A model generated the notes under the pieces. That model saw nothing but the letters and a program-made list of their open reading frames with translations, had not been told where the DNA came from and did not search any database. DNA of 64,000 nucleotides from the NCBI GenBank assembly GCA_959599915.1, contig CAUGJE010000010.1:17942-81941 (forward strand), written 5' to 3'. Positions within the stretch are counted from its first letter, which is position 1, and every line of letters starts with the position of its first letter. Made by a program: the position numbers and the translations under genes. Below, one piece after another: positions 40,891 through 48,785 of the stretch. Source of the DNA: an uncultured Collinsella sp. Its GTDB lineage: Bacteria > Actinomycetota > Coriobacteriia > Coriobacteriales > Coriobacteriaceae.

Positions 40891-42318
40891 ATGGCCGAGG
40901 TTTGGCGCTTCTTTGCGCATGAGGACGATTTTGCCGATATGGACGAGGCCGGCGCGTGCGAGCGCTTGGGCCGCGTGCTGTCGTTTCCGACCATCTCGAG
41001 CATGGATGCCGAGGCGGTGGACTGGCAGCCCTTCGACGACCTGCGCGCCTATATGCAGCAGGCCTGGCCGCGCGTGTTTGCGGCGGGCGAGGTCGAGCTT
41101 ATCGACCACTCGCTGTTGGTGACGCTTGGCGGTTCCGACTCCGCCCTCAAACCCGTCATGCTCATGGGCCACATGGACGTGGTCCCCGTGGTGCCGGGTA
41201 CCGAGGCCGACTGGACGCACGCCCCCTTTAGCGGACAGGTGGACGACACCTACATTTGGGGTCGCGGCGCTATCGACATGAAGGATCAGGTCGCAGGCAT
41301 TCTCGAGGCGGTTGAGTATGCGTTGGCGCACGGCTGGGAGCACAAGCGTTCGCTGTTGCTCGCCTTTGGCCAGGACGAGGAAACCACGCAGTACGGCGCT
41401 GGAGCTATCGGCCGCGTGCTCGAGGAGCGCGGTGTTGAACTTGAATATCTGATCGACGAGGGTGACTACCGTATTGTTTCGGCTGCCGAGTACAACGCGG
41501 GCGAGGGTTGGCTCATGCACGCCGACCTGGCTGAGAAGGGTTATGCCGACATTGTGCTCAAGACAAAGAGCGCGGGTGGGCATTCTTCCAACCCCTACGG
41601 CGGCACGTCGCTCGAGGTGTTGAGCCGTGCCATCACCGCAATCTGCGATATCGAGTGGCCGACGCGCGTCACGGACCTGCTTGCCGCACAGCTCGTCGAG
41701 CTGGAGCTCTACACGGCCGACGAGATTGCTTCCAACAAGGACGCCATCGTGCGCGAGTGCCTCGCCAGCAAGAAGCTCTATCCGCTCGTGACCACCACCT
41801 GTGCACCGACCCAGATCGAGGGTGGCAGCACCGGCGCCAACGTAATGCCGCAGGATATGTGGGCAAACATTAACTTCCGCATGCTCGAGGGCACGAGTGT
41901 GGCCGATGTCGTGGCCTGCTGCCGCGTCGCCGTTGCCGAGGCGGGGCTCGCCGACCGTGTCGAGATCGAGCTCGGTCCTGGCAGCTCCGAACCCTCGCCG
42001 TCTCCGCGCATCGGCGGACCGGGACTCGAGACCGTCCGCGTCATCGCCGCCCGCTATTTCCGTGATCCAGAGGGGACGGAGGAAAACGGATCATCAGCGG
42101 CGGGCGGAGCTCCTATCGGTATCGTTCCCTCGACCGTGATTGGCGCGACCGATGCTGCCAACTACCAGCGCATTTGCCCCGAGTGCATTCGCTTCTCGGC
42201 CTTTGTGGTAGACGATGACGAGTGCGAGCGCGGTGTCCACGGCACCAACGAGCGCATCACCCGCCGCGCCTACCTCCAGGGCGTACGCTTTTTCATCGCT
42301 CTGCTTCAAACGCTCTAG
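40891..42318 (+). CDS. M20-family metallopeptidase with an in-frame repeat unit
   Basis: A 475-residue zinc peptidase of the M20 (PepV/Sapep or carboxypeptidase-like) family. MGHMDVVPVVPG and GRGAIDMKDQ supply metal ligands, FGQDEETT holds the catalytic Glu pair, and GATDAANY lies at the end of the catalytic domain. The lid domain (SAGGHSSNPYGG) is present. Residues about 391-401 (RDPEGTEENGS) are encoded by 42062-42094, which matches the intergenic GGGGACGGAGGAAAA hairpin at 26292. The insertion keeps the frame and falls in a loop before GGAPIGIVPS. Activity therefore may remain. Confidence 0.86.
   Translation: MAEVWRFFAHEDDFADMDEAGACERLGRVLSFPTISSMDAEAVDWQPFDDLRAYMQQAWPRVFAAGEVELIDHSLLVTLGGSDSALKPVMLMGHMDVVPVVPGTEADWTHAPFSGQVDDTYIWGRGAIDMKDQVAGILEAVEYALAHGWEHKRSLLLAFGQDEETTQYGAGAIGRVLEERGVELEYLIDEGDYRIVSAAEYNAGEGWLMHADLAEKGYADIVLKTKSAGGHSSNPYGGTSLEVLSRAITAICDIEWPTRVTDLLAAQLVELELYTADEIASNKDAIVRECLASKKLYPLVTTTCAPTQIEGGSTGANVMPQDMWANINFRMLEGTSVADVVACCRVAVAEAGLADRVEIELGPGSSEPSPSPRIGGPGLETVRVIAARYFRDPEGTEENGSSAAGGAPIGIVPSTVIGATDAANYQRICPECIRFSAFVVDDDECERGVHGTNERITRRAYLQGVRFFIALLQTL
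42062..42094. repeat. GGGGACGGAGGAAAA-type hairpin inside the M20 peptidase gene
   Basis: GTGATCC ... GGATCAT with the centre AGGGGACGGAGGAAAAC. It is 33 bases long, equal to 11 codons, so the reading frame is kept. Its relative at 26292-26324 has the same centre and similar arms. Confidence 0.65.
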
Positions 42319-42344
42319 AATGTGACAAAGCGACAGTCCCTTTG
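42319..42344. repeat. GACAAAGG-type hairpin, degenerate copy 6
   Basis: AATGTGACAAAG (42319-42330) followed by CGACAGTCCCTTTGT. Only part of the right arm is left; the next palindrome begins directly where it should end. It starts right behind the M20 peptidase stop. Confidence 0.6.
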
Positions 42345-42345
42345 T

Positions 42346-42401
42346 TAGCCGTTGGGGACGTTCTTAAACGACTAGTCGTTAATGAACGTCCCCAACGGCT
42401 A
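42346..42401. repeat. GGGGACGTTC-type palindrome, copy 1
   Basis: TAGCCGTTGGGGACGTTC (42346-42363) is repeated inverted at 42384-42401. The centre holds the 14-base palindrome AACGACTAGTCGTT (42367-42380). A second copy with different outer arms lies at 59409-59470. Confidence 0.88.
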
Positions 42402-42501
42402 TGTCCACTCATTCCGTGCGGGTTATATGCAGGTTTGCCTGCGCACGCTATCATGTATGGGTTAGACCGCAACTATGTACCCCATACGCGAAGGGATGCG
42501 C

Positions 42502-42528
42502 ATGTATCTGAAGATCGACATGTTCTAG
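42502..42528 (+). other. Possible 8-codon leader ORF ending in UAG, upstream of prfA
   Basis: GAAGGG is followed six bases later by ATG and the peptide MYLKIDMF, ending in TAG at 42526-42528, 81 bases before the prfA start. If translated, its stop codon would be read by RF1, the product of prfA. This could be a chance ORF. Confidence 0.25.
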
Positions 42529-42609
42529 CCGGGCTTACCCCCGCAGCGGCGCCGCGCGCCCCATCAACTCTGCCGATTTTCACCTTCACGCATATAAAGG
42601 AGTCCCGCC

Positions 42610-43677
42610 ATGCGCGACAAGCTCGAAAAGATCATCAAGGCCTATGAGGAGCTCGAGAAGAAGCTTTCCGACCCGGCCGTTGCCTCCGACATCAAGGAGT
42701 TCACGCGTCTCAACAAGGAGTACGCGCACCAGTCCGACCTCATCGCCGCCTCGCGCGAGTACATCGGCGCGCTCGATGACATCGAGGCTGCCAAGGAAAT
42801 GCTCCACGATACGACCGATGCCGATGAGAAGGAGATGCTCCAGATGGACATCTCCGAAAACGAGGCCAAGCTTCCCCAGCTCGAGGAAGACATTAAGTAC
42901 ATGCTCATCCCGAGCGACCCCAACGACGACAAGAACACCATCGTCGAGATTCGCTCCGCCGCCGGTGGCGACGAGGCGGCTATCTTTGCCGGCGATCTGT
43001 ACAAGATGTATCAGCGCTTCTGCGAGTCGCGCGGCTGGAAGACCACCGTGCTCGACTCCAGCCCCAGCGAGGCCGGCGGCTTTAAGTCCATCGAGTTCAA
43101 GGTCGAGGGCGACCGCGTCTACTCCGTCATGAAGTTCGAGTCCGGCGTGCACCGCGTCCAGCGCGTTCCCAAGACCGAGTCCCAGGGTCGCATCCAGACC
43201 TCCACGGCAACCGTCGCCGTGCTTCCCGAGGCCGAGGAGATCGACGTTCAGATCAACCAGTCCGACCTGCGCATCGATACCTACTGTGCCTCCGGCCCTG
43301 GCGGTCAGTGCGTTAACACCACCTACTCCGCCGTGCGCATCACCCACCTGCCCACCAACACCGTGGTGCAGTCGCAGGAACAGCGCTCCCAGATCCAGAA
43401 CCGCGAAGTCTGCATGCAGATGCTGCGCGCCCGTCTGTACGAGATGGAGCTCGAGAAGCAGCAGGCGGAGCTCGGTGCCGAGCGCCAGAGCCAGATCGGC
43501 CACGGCAACCGTTCCGAGAAGATCCGTACCTACAACCAGCCCCAGGACCGCGTGACCGATCACCGCATCGGCTTCAACTCCACCTACAACGGCGTCCTCC
43601 TGGGCGACCAGCTCGGCACCGTCATCGAGGCGCTCGCCGCCGCCGAGCGTGCCGAGAAGCTGGCACAGGCCGTGTAG
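42610..43677 (+). CDS. prfA: Peptide chain release factor 1
   Basis: A 355-residue class-I release factor reading UAA and UAG. The GGQ motif in CASGPGGQCVNTTYSAV triggers peptidyl-tRNA hydrolysis, and the stop-codon recognition PxT motif is PKT in QRVPKTESQGR (PAT in E. coli), which marks RF1 rather than RF2. Length and coiled-coil N-terminal domain are normal. ATG at 42610 follows AAAGGAG. prmC, whose product methylates the GGQ glutamine, is encoded about 590 bases downstream; repeat B and a gene fragment lie between them. Confidence 0.95.
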   Translation: MRDKLEKIIKAYEELEKKLSDPAVASDIKEFTRLNKEYAHQSDLIAASREYIGALDDIEAAKEMLHDTTDADEKEMLQMDISENEAKLPQLEEDIKYMLIPSDPNDDKNTIVEIRSAAGGDEAAIFAGDLYKMYQRFCESRGWKTTVLDSSPSEAGGFKSIEFKVEGDRVYSVMKFESGVHRVQRVPKTESQGRIQTSTATVAVLPEAEEIDVQINQSDLRIDTYCASGPGGQCVNTTYSAVRITHLPTNTVVQSQEQRSQIQNREVCMQMLRARLYEMELEKQQAELGAERQSQIGHGNRSEKIRTYNQPQDRVTDHRIGFNSTYNGVLLGDQLGTVIEALAAAERAEKLAQAV

Positions 43678-43850
43678 GTTACGCGGTTTTACAAACCGCG
43701 TAACGACTCGACGCTGCGCGCCGCCCAGAGCGACAATTTGTCATTCAAAAGGCAAGGCATGACCAGAAGGTCTATGCCTTGCCTTTTTCATGCCAACTTG
43801 TTCGCTCTGGACGTCGCTCGCTGACATTGCCAAAACATCGGCGTTTCCTT
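43678..43850. repeat. Three-stem composite repeat, copy B
   Basis: Stem 1, GTTACGCGGTTT/AAACCGCGTAAC (43678-43689, 43693-43704), begins on the base after the prfA stop. The constant CGACGCTGC is at 43709-43717. Stem 2 is CCAGAGCG/CGCTCTGG (43725-43732, 43803-43810). Stem 3 is AAAAGGCAAGGCAT/ATGCCTTGCCTTTT (43747-43760, 43774-43787) with GACC-AGAA-GGTC at its tip. The tail TTGCCAAAACATCGGCGTT follows. Stem 1 or 3 could also terminate prfA transcripts. Confidence 0.88.
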
Positions 43851-43953
43851 GGTTGTCAAATGATTCGTAGGGAGTCATTGGTGACATTGCCTTGATATTT
43901 TATTCAGTCGGCTGTGATGTCATTTGAGCTGCTTACCTGCTTAAGGTAATTGA

Positions 43954-44127
43954 CGGCATAAGTCCGCTATCGAAAATATTGCTCAAAATATCGTTCAAGA
44001 AGTCGCGGAGCGATTTTTGATGGGTCGTGCGTCAAGCGATGTGGCAAGTTCTTGGTTAGATATTGGTCAGTTTTGGGGCAACCTTGCCAAAAGCTTGACG
44101 AATGCAAATTTAGACGTCAGCGAATGA
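43954..44127 (+). pseudogene. Fragment of an unknown protein gene
   Basis: From about 43954 one frame reads through to a TGA at 44125-44127 with protein-like content (ENIAQNIVQEVAERFLMGRA, then SSWLDIGQFWGNLAKSLTNA). There is no start codon except an internal ATG at 44020, which would leave 35 residues. The stretch is much richer in A+T than its neighbours. I read it as the 3' end of a lost gene; family unknown. The rest of the 590-base gap before prmC shows no other gene. Confidence 0.35.
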
Positions 44128-44266
44128 ACACTTTGAGCGAGCTCGGTGCAAAATTCTGGGCTGATTCTCGATAATCGCCTTCAATCGCCCCTTGCCAAGC
44201 GCTGGCCTCGCTTACAATCTGCTCCGACATTCGCGCGCCGTCCGGCGCTTAAGAGGGGAGGGCCCC

Positions 44267-45517
44267 ATGGCAAACGAGATTTGGACCATCAAGCGTTGTC
44301 TCGAGTGGACCAAGGAGTACCTGGCCGAGCGCGGCGAGGAGCACCCCCGTCTTTCTGCCGAGTGGCTGCTGTGCGCCGCCACGGGCCTGGCGCGCATTGA
44401 CCTATATATGCGTATGGACGAGACGCTTAACGCGGCCCAGCTCGAGACCATGCATGCGGCCGTTGTCCGCCGCGCTAAGGGCGAGCCGCTGCAATACATC
44501 ACGGGCAGCACGCAGTTTCGCATGATCGACGTCGCGTGCGCCCCCGGTGTGCTCATTCCGCGCCCCGAGACCGAGATGCTCGTCGAGGAAGTCCTCAATT
44601 ATCTGGATGCCGAGGTACTGAGCCCCGAGGCCGCTGCCCGTCAGCGTGTTGAGCTGCCTTGGAACGATGAGGTCGAGGAGGCACGCAAGGCCGAGGCCGC
44701 GCTGGCCGACGAGCGAGCGACGGCCGAGCGCCGTGCCGCCAACCTCACAGCTGCCGACGAGGCGGCGCTAGGCGGCGATGTGCTGGGCAGTCGCGCTTAT
44801 GCCGAGGAACTGGCCGATCGCGAGGCCGAGGAAGCCGCCGCGCAGGCAGCAGAAGCCGAAGCCGCGGAAGCCGCCGAGTCCGAGCTCGACGAATACGGCG
44901 TCGCCATCGAGGGTGCCGACCAGGAGACGGTTTCAGCTCAGGATGCCGCTGCGCCTGCCCCAGCCGAGCCCCGCACTGCCCGCGTTCTCGAGGTCGGCTG
45001 CGGCACGGGCTGCATTTCGCTCTCCCTTGCCTGGGAGCGCCGCGGCCACGTTACCTGCACCGCCACCGATATCGAGTCGCGCGCCATCGATCTGGCCACC
45101 AAAAACCGCGACACCCTCGGCCTCACGGCAGATGAGGTTGCCTTTAGCCTCACCAACCTGGTGAGTTCCATTCCCCGCGAAGAGTGGGGCACCTTTGATG
45201 TGCTCGTCTCCAACCCACCTTACATCCCGACCGACGTCATGCGCTCGCTGCCGCACGAGGTCAAGGACTTTGAGCCCGACCTGGCGCTCGAGGGCGGCGC
45301 CGACGGCCTCGATATCTTCCGCCGCCTGCTCAACGCGGCGCCTTACATGCTGCGCGCCGGCGGCCTGTTTGCCTGCGAGCTCTACGAGGGTACCCTCGAT
45401 GCCGCGGCCGAGCTCTGTCGCCAGGCAGGCCTTTCGGACGTGCGTATCGTCCATGACCTTACCGATCGCCCCCGCATCGTCCGAGCCATCGTCACCGAGC
45501 CCAAGCAGCGCCAGTAA
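44267..45517 (+). CDS. prmC: Release factor glutamine methyltransferase PrmC with a long insertion
   Basis: A 416-residue protein; PrmC is normally about 280. The N-terminal helical domain and VLIPRPETEMLVEE (about 95-108) are followed by some 110 extra residues rich in Ala and Glu (for example REAEEAAAQAAEAEAAEAAE), then the AdoMet motif VLEVGCGTGCISL near 241 and the catalytic SNPPYIP. PrmC methylates the GGQ glutamine of RF1 and RF2. The insert looks like a charged helix or coil and leaves the catalytic parts intact. ATG at 44267 follows GAGGGGAGGG. It lies near prfA, its substrate gene. Confidence 0.92.
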   Translation: MANEIWTIKRCLEWTKEYLAERGEEHPRLSAEWLLCAATGLARIDLYMRMDETLNAAQLETMHAAVVRRAKGEPLQYITGSTQFRMIDVACAPGVLIPRPETEMLVEEVLNYLDAEVLSPEAAARQRVELPWNDEVEEARKAEAALADERATAERRAANLTAADEAALGGDVLGSRAYAEELADREAEEAAAQAAEAEAAEAAESELDEYGVAIEGADQETVSAQDAAAPAPAEPRTARVLEVGCGTGCISLSLAWERRGHVTCTATDIESRAIDLATKNRDTLGLTADEVAFSLTNLVSSIPREEWGTFDVLVSNPPYIPTDVMRSLPHEVKDFEPDLALEGGADGLDIFRRLLNAAPYMLRAGGLFACELYEGTLDAAAELCRQAGLSDVRIVHDLTDRPRIVRAIVTEPKQRQ

Positions 45518-45539
45518 TATTTATTAACTGGTTAGCAAC

Positions 45540-45561
45540 AATTATAAATTAGTTTATAATT
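45540..45561 (+). promoter_or_regulatory. HicB operator candidate overlapping the hicA promoter
   Basis: AATTATAAA-TTAG-TTTATAATT is a perfect dyad with 9-base arms about 25 bases upstream of hicA; TATAAT/TTATAA inside it can serve as -10 boxes. HicB antitoxins usually repress their own promoter through such palindromes. Confidence 0.6.
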
Positions 45562-45585
45562 AGGACGGCTGAAAGAGGTCGGCCC

Positions 45586-45771
45586 ATGCAACCTCCTACC
45601 TTTCGGGAAATCATTGCCCTACTCAAGCACGATGGATTCGTGAAGGTCGCGCAAGTCGGTAGTCATGCTAAGTATGTTTCTGGTGACCGTGTTGTCACCG
45701 TGAACGGCTCTGGTGGTGATCGACCAAAGAAGGGCACGTGGGCAAGTATTCGTCGCCAAGCTGGATGGTAG
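45586..45771 (+). CDS. hicA: HicA-family toxin
   Basis: A 61-residue double-stranded-RNA-binding-fold protein: FREIIALLKHDGFVKVAQ, then VGSHAKY with the catalytic His27 and the C-terminal GTWASIRRQAGW. HicA toxins cleave mRNA when free of antitoxin. Length is normal. The antitoxin gene follows after 11 bases in the usual hicA-hicB order. Upstream DNA is A/T-rich, in contrast with the prmC end, suggesting an acquired unit. Confidence 0.9.
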   Translation: MQPPTFREIIALLKHDGFVKVAQVGSHAKYVSGDRVVTVNGSGGDRPKKGTWASIRRQAGW

Positions 45772-45782
45772 TTGGAGGCAAA

Positions 45783-46229
45783 ATGAGGCAGCGATTTACC
45801 TATGACTGCGTTCTCATAAAAGAAGACGACGGTTACTGCGCTAGCTTCCCGCAGATTCCCGGCGCCTTTGCCGATGGCGATACGCGCGAAGAAGCGATTG
45901 CCCATGCTACCGAGGCACTGATGGCGTTTTTGGCCGACGACCTCAACAACGGTTTGACTCCGGCAGGGTACGAACGCTCGGCCGAGGTCGTGGCCCTTTC
46001 AGTCGAAATCGACCACGAGGACGCTCGGGAAGCGGCGTGCCGAACATTTAAAGACGCAGCGCTGGACCTCAAAGTCTCCGCTCCGCGGATTACCGCGCTG
46101 GTCAAAGCCGGAAAGCTCGATGTTGAACTCGTCGACGGCCGTCGGATGATAACGATAGACAGCATCGAGCGCTACGCCGCCCAAGAACGCCACGCCGGCA
46201 GGCCAAAGAAGTTCGTAGCCGTCCAATAA
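45783..46229 (+). CDS. hicB: HicB-family antitoxin
   Basis: A 148-residue antitoxin. The N-terminal partial RNase-H-like fold shows FTYDCVLIKEDDGYCASFPQ, then IPGAFADGDTREEAIAHATE, the HicB pattern. The C-terminal part (LKVSAPRITALVKAGKLDVE and a RRMITIDSIERY segment) looks like a small MerR/excisionase-type DNA-binding domain rather than the usual ribbon-helix-helix. ATG at 45783 follows GGAGG. It should bind HicA and repress the operon at the dyad at 45540. Confidence 0.88.
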   Translation: MRQRFTYDCVLIKEDDGYCASFPQIPGAFADGDTREEAIAHATEALMAFLADDLNNGLTPAGYERSAEVVALSVEIDHEDAREAACRTFKDAALDLKVSAPRITALVKAGKLDVELVDGRRMITIDSIERYAAQERHAGRPKKFVAVQ

Positions 46230-46363
46230 CCCCCTCACTTTCACCGACTACTAGAGCCGCTCACCAAACCAACATGCGCTCTGGGCAAATAGGTTGAACG
46301 TTTCGTGCGAGAATGCCCCACAGTAAACAAACTTGCACCAGAGCGTAAGGGGCTGGCATACAC

Positions 46364-47107
46364 ATGCAGACGGTCTATCGGGTATACGAGGGAACGCGCG
46401 AGCCGCATCGGCTTGCCGTCGAGCGCACGGCCGAGGTGCTCGGCCGCGGCGGCCTGGCTTTGATCCCGACCGAGACCGTCTACGGTGTCGCCGTGGCAGT
46501 CAACGCCTTCTCGGACGCCGTGCCCCAAGATACAAGCGAATTCCCATCGTGGCCGCGCGATCCGCAGGCTGCCGTCAATGGCGCCGCAGTTCCTGCGCTC
46601 GGCACCGGCTATCGCCGTATCTTCACTCTCAAGCAACGTGAACTCACGCAAACCGTCGCTTGGCTGGTCGATGGCGTCGAAGCACTCGACCGCTATGGCG
46701 TGGATATCCCGGAAGATGCCCGCATACTCGCGCGACGATGCTGGCCGGGAGCCCTGACTATCGTGGTCAAGGCAGCCCCCTGCGTGCCGACCTTTATGCG
46801 CGCTGCCGACGACACGGTGGCACTTCGCGCTTCGGCCTCGCCCGTGGTGCAGGCGCTCATTCGCGCCTGTGGCAGCCCCCTTGCCTGCACCAGCGCCAAC
46901 ACGCATGGCGCGCCCGCGCCGGCAAGTTTTATCACGGTGGAGGGTCGCATCCTGGAGGGGGTCGATGTTGCCGTCGACGCCGGTGAGACCCCGTGTCGCG
47001 ACGCCTCGACCATCGTGTCGTTTCAGCACGGCGAGCTCCAGCTCCTGCGCCAAGGCGCACTTCCCGCATCAGAGATCGAACGGGTCCTGTCCGACCCGAT
47101 GCAATAG
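46364..47107 (+). CDS. L-threonylcarbamoyladenylate synthase (TsaC/Sua5 type) with an insertion
   Basis: A 247-residue YrdC-domain protein. GGLALIPTETVYGVAVAVNA is the substrate-binding start, RRCWPGALTIVVKA, VALRASASPVVQAL and SPLACTSANTHGAPAP are the other core motifs. It makes threonylcarbamoyl-AMP for t6A in tRNA. Between YGVAVAVNA and the IFTLKQRE helix there are about 25 extra residues (DAVPQDTSEFPSWPRD), absent in typical TsaC. That helix reads RIFTLKQREL where most members have RIFxxKGRP. glpK follows after 13 bases. Confidence 0.85.
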   Translation: MQTVYRVYEGTREPHRLAVERTAEVLGRGGLALIPTETVYGVAVAVNAFSDAVPQDTSEFPSWPRDPQAAVNGAAVPALGTGYRRIFTLKQRELTQTVAWLVDGVEALDRYGVDIPEDARILARRCWPGALTIVVKAAPCVPTFMRAADDTVALRASASPVVQALIRACGSPLACTSANTHGAPAPASFITVEGRILEGVDVAVDAGETPCRDASTIVSFQHGELQLLRQGALPASEIERVLSDPMQ

Positions 47108-47120
47108 AAAGGTTTAAGCG

Positions 47121-48662
47121 ATGTCGTTGAATCTGGGCAGCCTGGGCATGGAAGATGCCTCGTTTGACTTTGGCGGTTCCTACATCATGGCGCTCGACTG
47201 CGGCACCACCTCGGTACTTGCGACCATCGTCGACGAGTACGGATGCATCGTCGCGCAGGCACGTCGCAGCGTCAAAACCAGCTTCCCGCGTCCCGGCTGG
47301 GTGGAGCAAGACCCCATGGCGGTCCTTGCTAGCCAGATCGCCGTCATGATGGAAGTCCAGTTTAAGAGCGGTATCCACTCCGACCGCATTGCTGCCATCG
47401 GCATCTCCAACCAGCGCGAGACCACGGTGGTCTGGGATCGCGTGAGCGGTCAGCCGATCTATAACGCTATCGTATGGCAGTGCCGCCGTACCGCACCTCT
47501 GATCGACGAGCTTGTCGAGCAGGGCGCAGAAGGGCTGGTGCGCTCCCGCACGGGACTCACGCTCGACCCGTATTTCTCGGCCTCCAAGGTGCAGTGGATT
47601 CTCGACAACGTCGACGGCGCACGCGAAAGCGCGGCGGCGGGCGACCTCATGTTTGGCACCATCGACACCTGGCTCATCTACAACCTCACCGGCGGCCAGG
47701 TCTTTGCCACCGACTACACCAATGCCAGCCGCACGGCACTCTTTAATATCCATACGCTCGATTGGGACGACGACCTGCTGGCACTCTTTGACGTTCCACG
47801 TTCCATGATGCCCGAGGTTCGCTGGAGCTCGGGCGACTACGGCCGCGTCGCGAGCGACATCATGACCAACATGCCGCCCATCATGGGCGTGGTGGGTGAC
47901 CAACAGGCGTCGCTGTTCGGCCACTGCTGTTTCCGTCCCGGCCAGACCAAAAACACCTATGGCACGGGTTGCTTTATGCTCATGAACACCGGCGACGAGA
48001 TCGTCGAATCCAAGAATGGCCTGGTCTCCACCATCGGTATCGCTGCGGACGGCAAAGTCAGCTATGCGCTCGAGGGCTCTATTTTTGCCGCCGGCTCAAC
48101 GATGAACTGGCTTCGCAACAACATGGGCATCATCTCGAGCGTGAGCGAGTCGGCACAACTCGCCGCTTCGATTAGCGACAACGAGGGCTGCTACTTCGTT
48201 CCGGCCTTTGCGGGTTTGGGTGCTCCCTGGTGGGACCCGCATGCTCGCGGTATCGTGTGCGGTCTGACCGGCGCCTCGAGCCGTGCGACCATCGTACGTG
48301 CCGCCTGCGAATCCATGGCATATCAGAGCTACGACGTGCTGCGCGCCATGGAGCAGGACGTGGGGCTTTCGATTGAGCGCCTGTCTGTCGATGGCGGTGC
48401 CTCGCGCAACGAGTTCATCATGCAATTCCAGGCCGACCTGCTGGATATCCCCGTGCTGCAATGCGAGACGGTGGAGACCACGGCAATCGGTGCCGCGTAC
48501 TTGGCGGGTCTTGCCGTCGGCTATTGGGAAGACCTGGAAGAGCTGGAGCAAAATGCCCAGATCGTTAGGACCTTCCTTCCCCACATGTCCGCCGAGCGCC
48601 GCGAGCAAAACCTTGCGGGCTGGCGTGATGCAGTCAGGCGCTCGCTCAGCACCTCACAGTAG
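47121..48662 (+). CDS. glpK: Glycerol kinase
   Basis: A 513-residue FGGY-family kinase. MALDCGTTSVLATIVDEYG is the phosphate-1 motif, NQRETTVVWDRVSGQP and AIVWQCRRT match the glycerol site, and DGGASRNEFIMQFQADLLD with GAAYLAGLAVGYW are the C-terminal signature. It converts glycerol to sn-glycerol 3-phosphate. A 20-residue N-terminal addition precedes the domain. It lies behind the TsaC-like gene and ahead of upp, with no glycerol facilitator or dehydrogenase gene close by. Confidence 0.94.
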   Translation: MSLNLGSLGMEDASFDFGGSYIMALDCGTTSVLATIVDEYGCIVAQARRSVKTSFPRPGWVEQDPMAVLASQIAVMMEVQFKSGIHSDRIAAIGISNQRETTVVWDRVSGQPIYNAIVWQCRRTAPLIDELVEQGAEGLVRSRTGLTLDPYFSASKVQWILDNVDGARESAAAGDLMFGTIDTWLIYNLTGGQVFATDYTNASRTALFNIHTLDWDDDLLALFDVPRSMMPEVRWSSGDYGRVASDIMTNMPPIMGVVGDQQASLFGHCCFRPGQTKNTYGTGCFMLMNTGDEIVESKNGLVSTIGIAADGKVSYALEGSIFAAGSTMNWLRNNMGIISSVSESAQLAASISDNEGCYFVPAFAGLGAPWWDPHARGIVCGLTGASSRATIVRAACESMAYQSYDVLRAMEQDVGLSIERLSVDGGASRNEFIMQFQADLLDIPVLQCETVETTAIGAAYLAGLAVGYWEDLEELEQNAQIVRTFLPHMSAERREQNLAGWRDAVRRSLSTSQ

Positions 48663-48785
48663 GGCTGCGATGGGCTGCTCGATACAACAAACCGCTAAAC
48701 TAATGCATGGCGTGCGGCGGCAACATTGCTGCGCGCCTTGTCAGCAAGGCCGTTTTGCGGCCGCAACGAAAGGGGCAATCAATCC

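Noticed and set aside
43141..43180. PKT instead of PAT in RF1 as a change in stop-codon reading
   Set aside because: The middle residue of the PxT motif varies among bacterial RF1 proteins; the outer Pro and Thr are kept.
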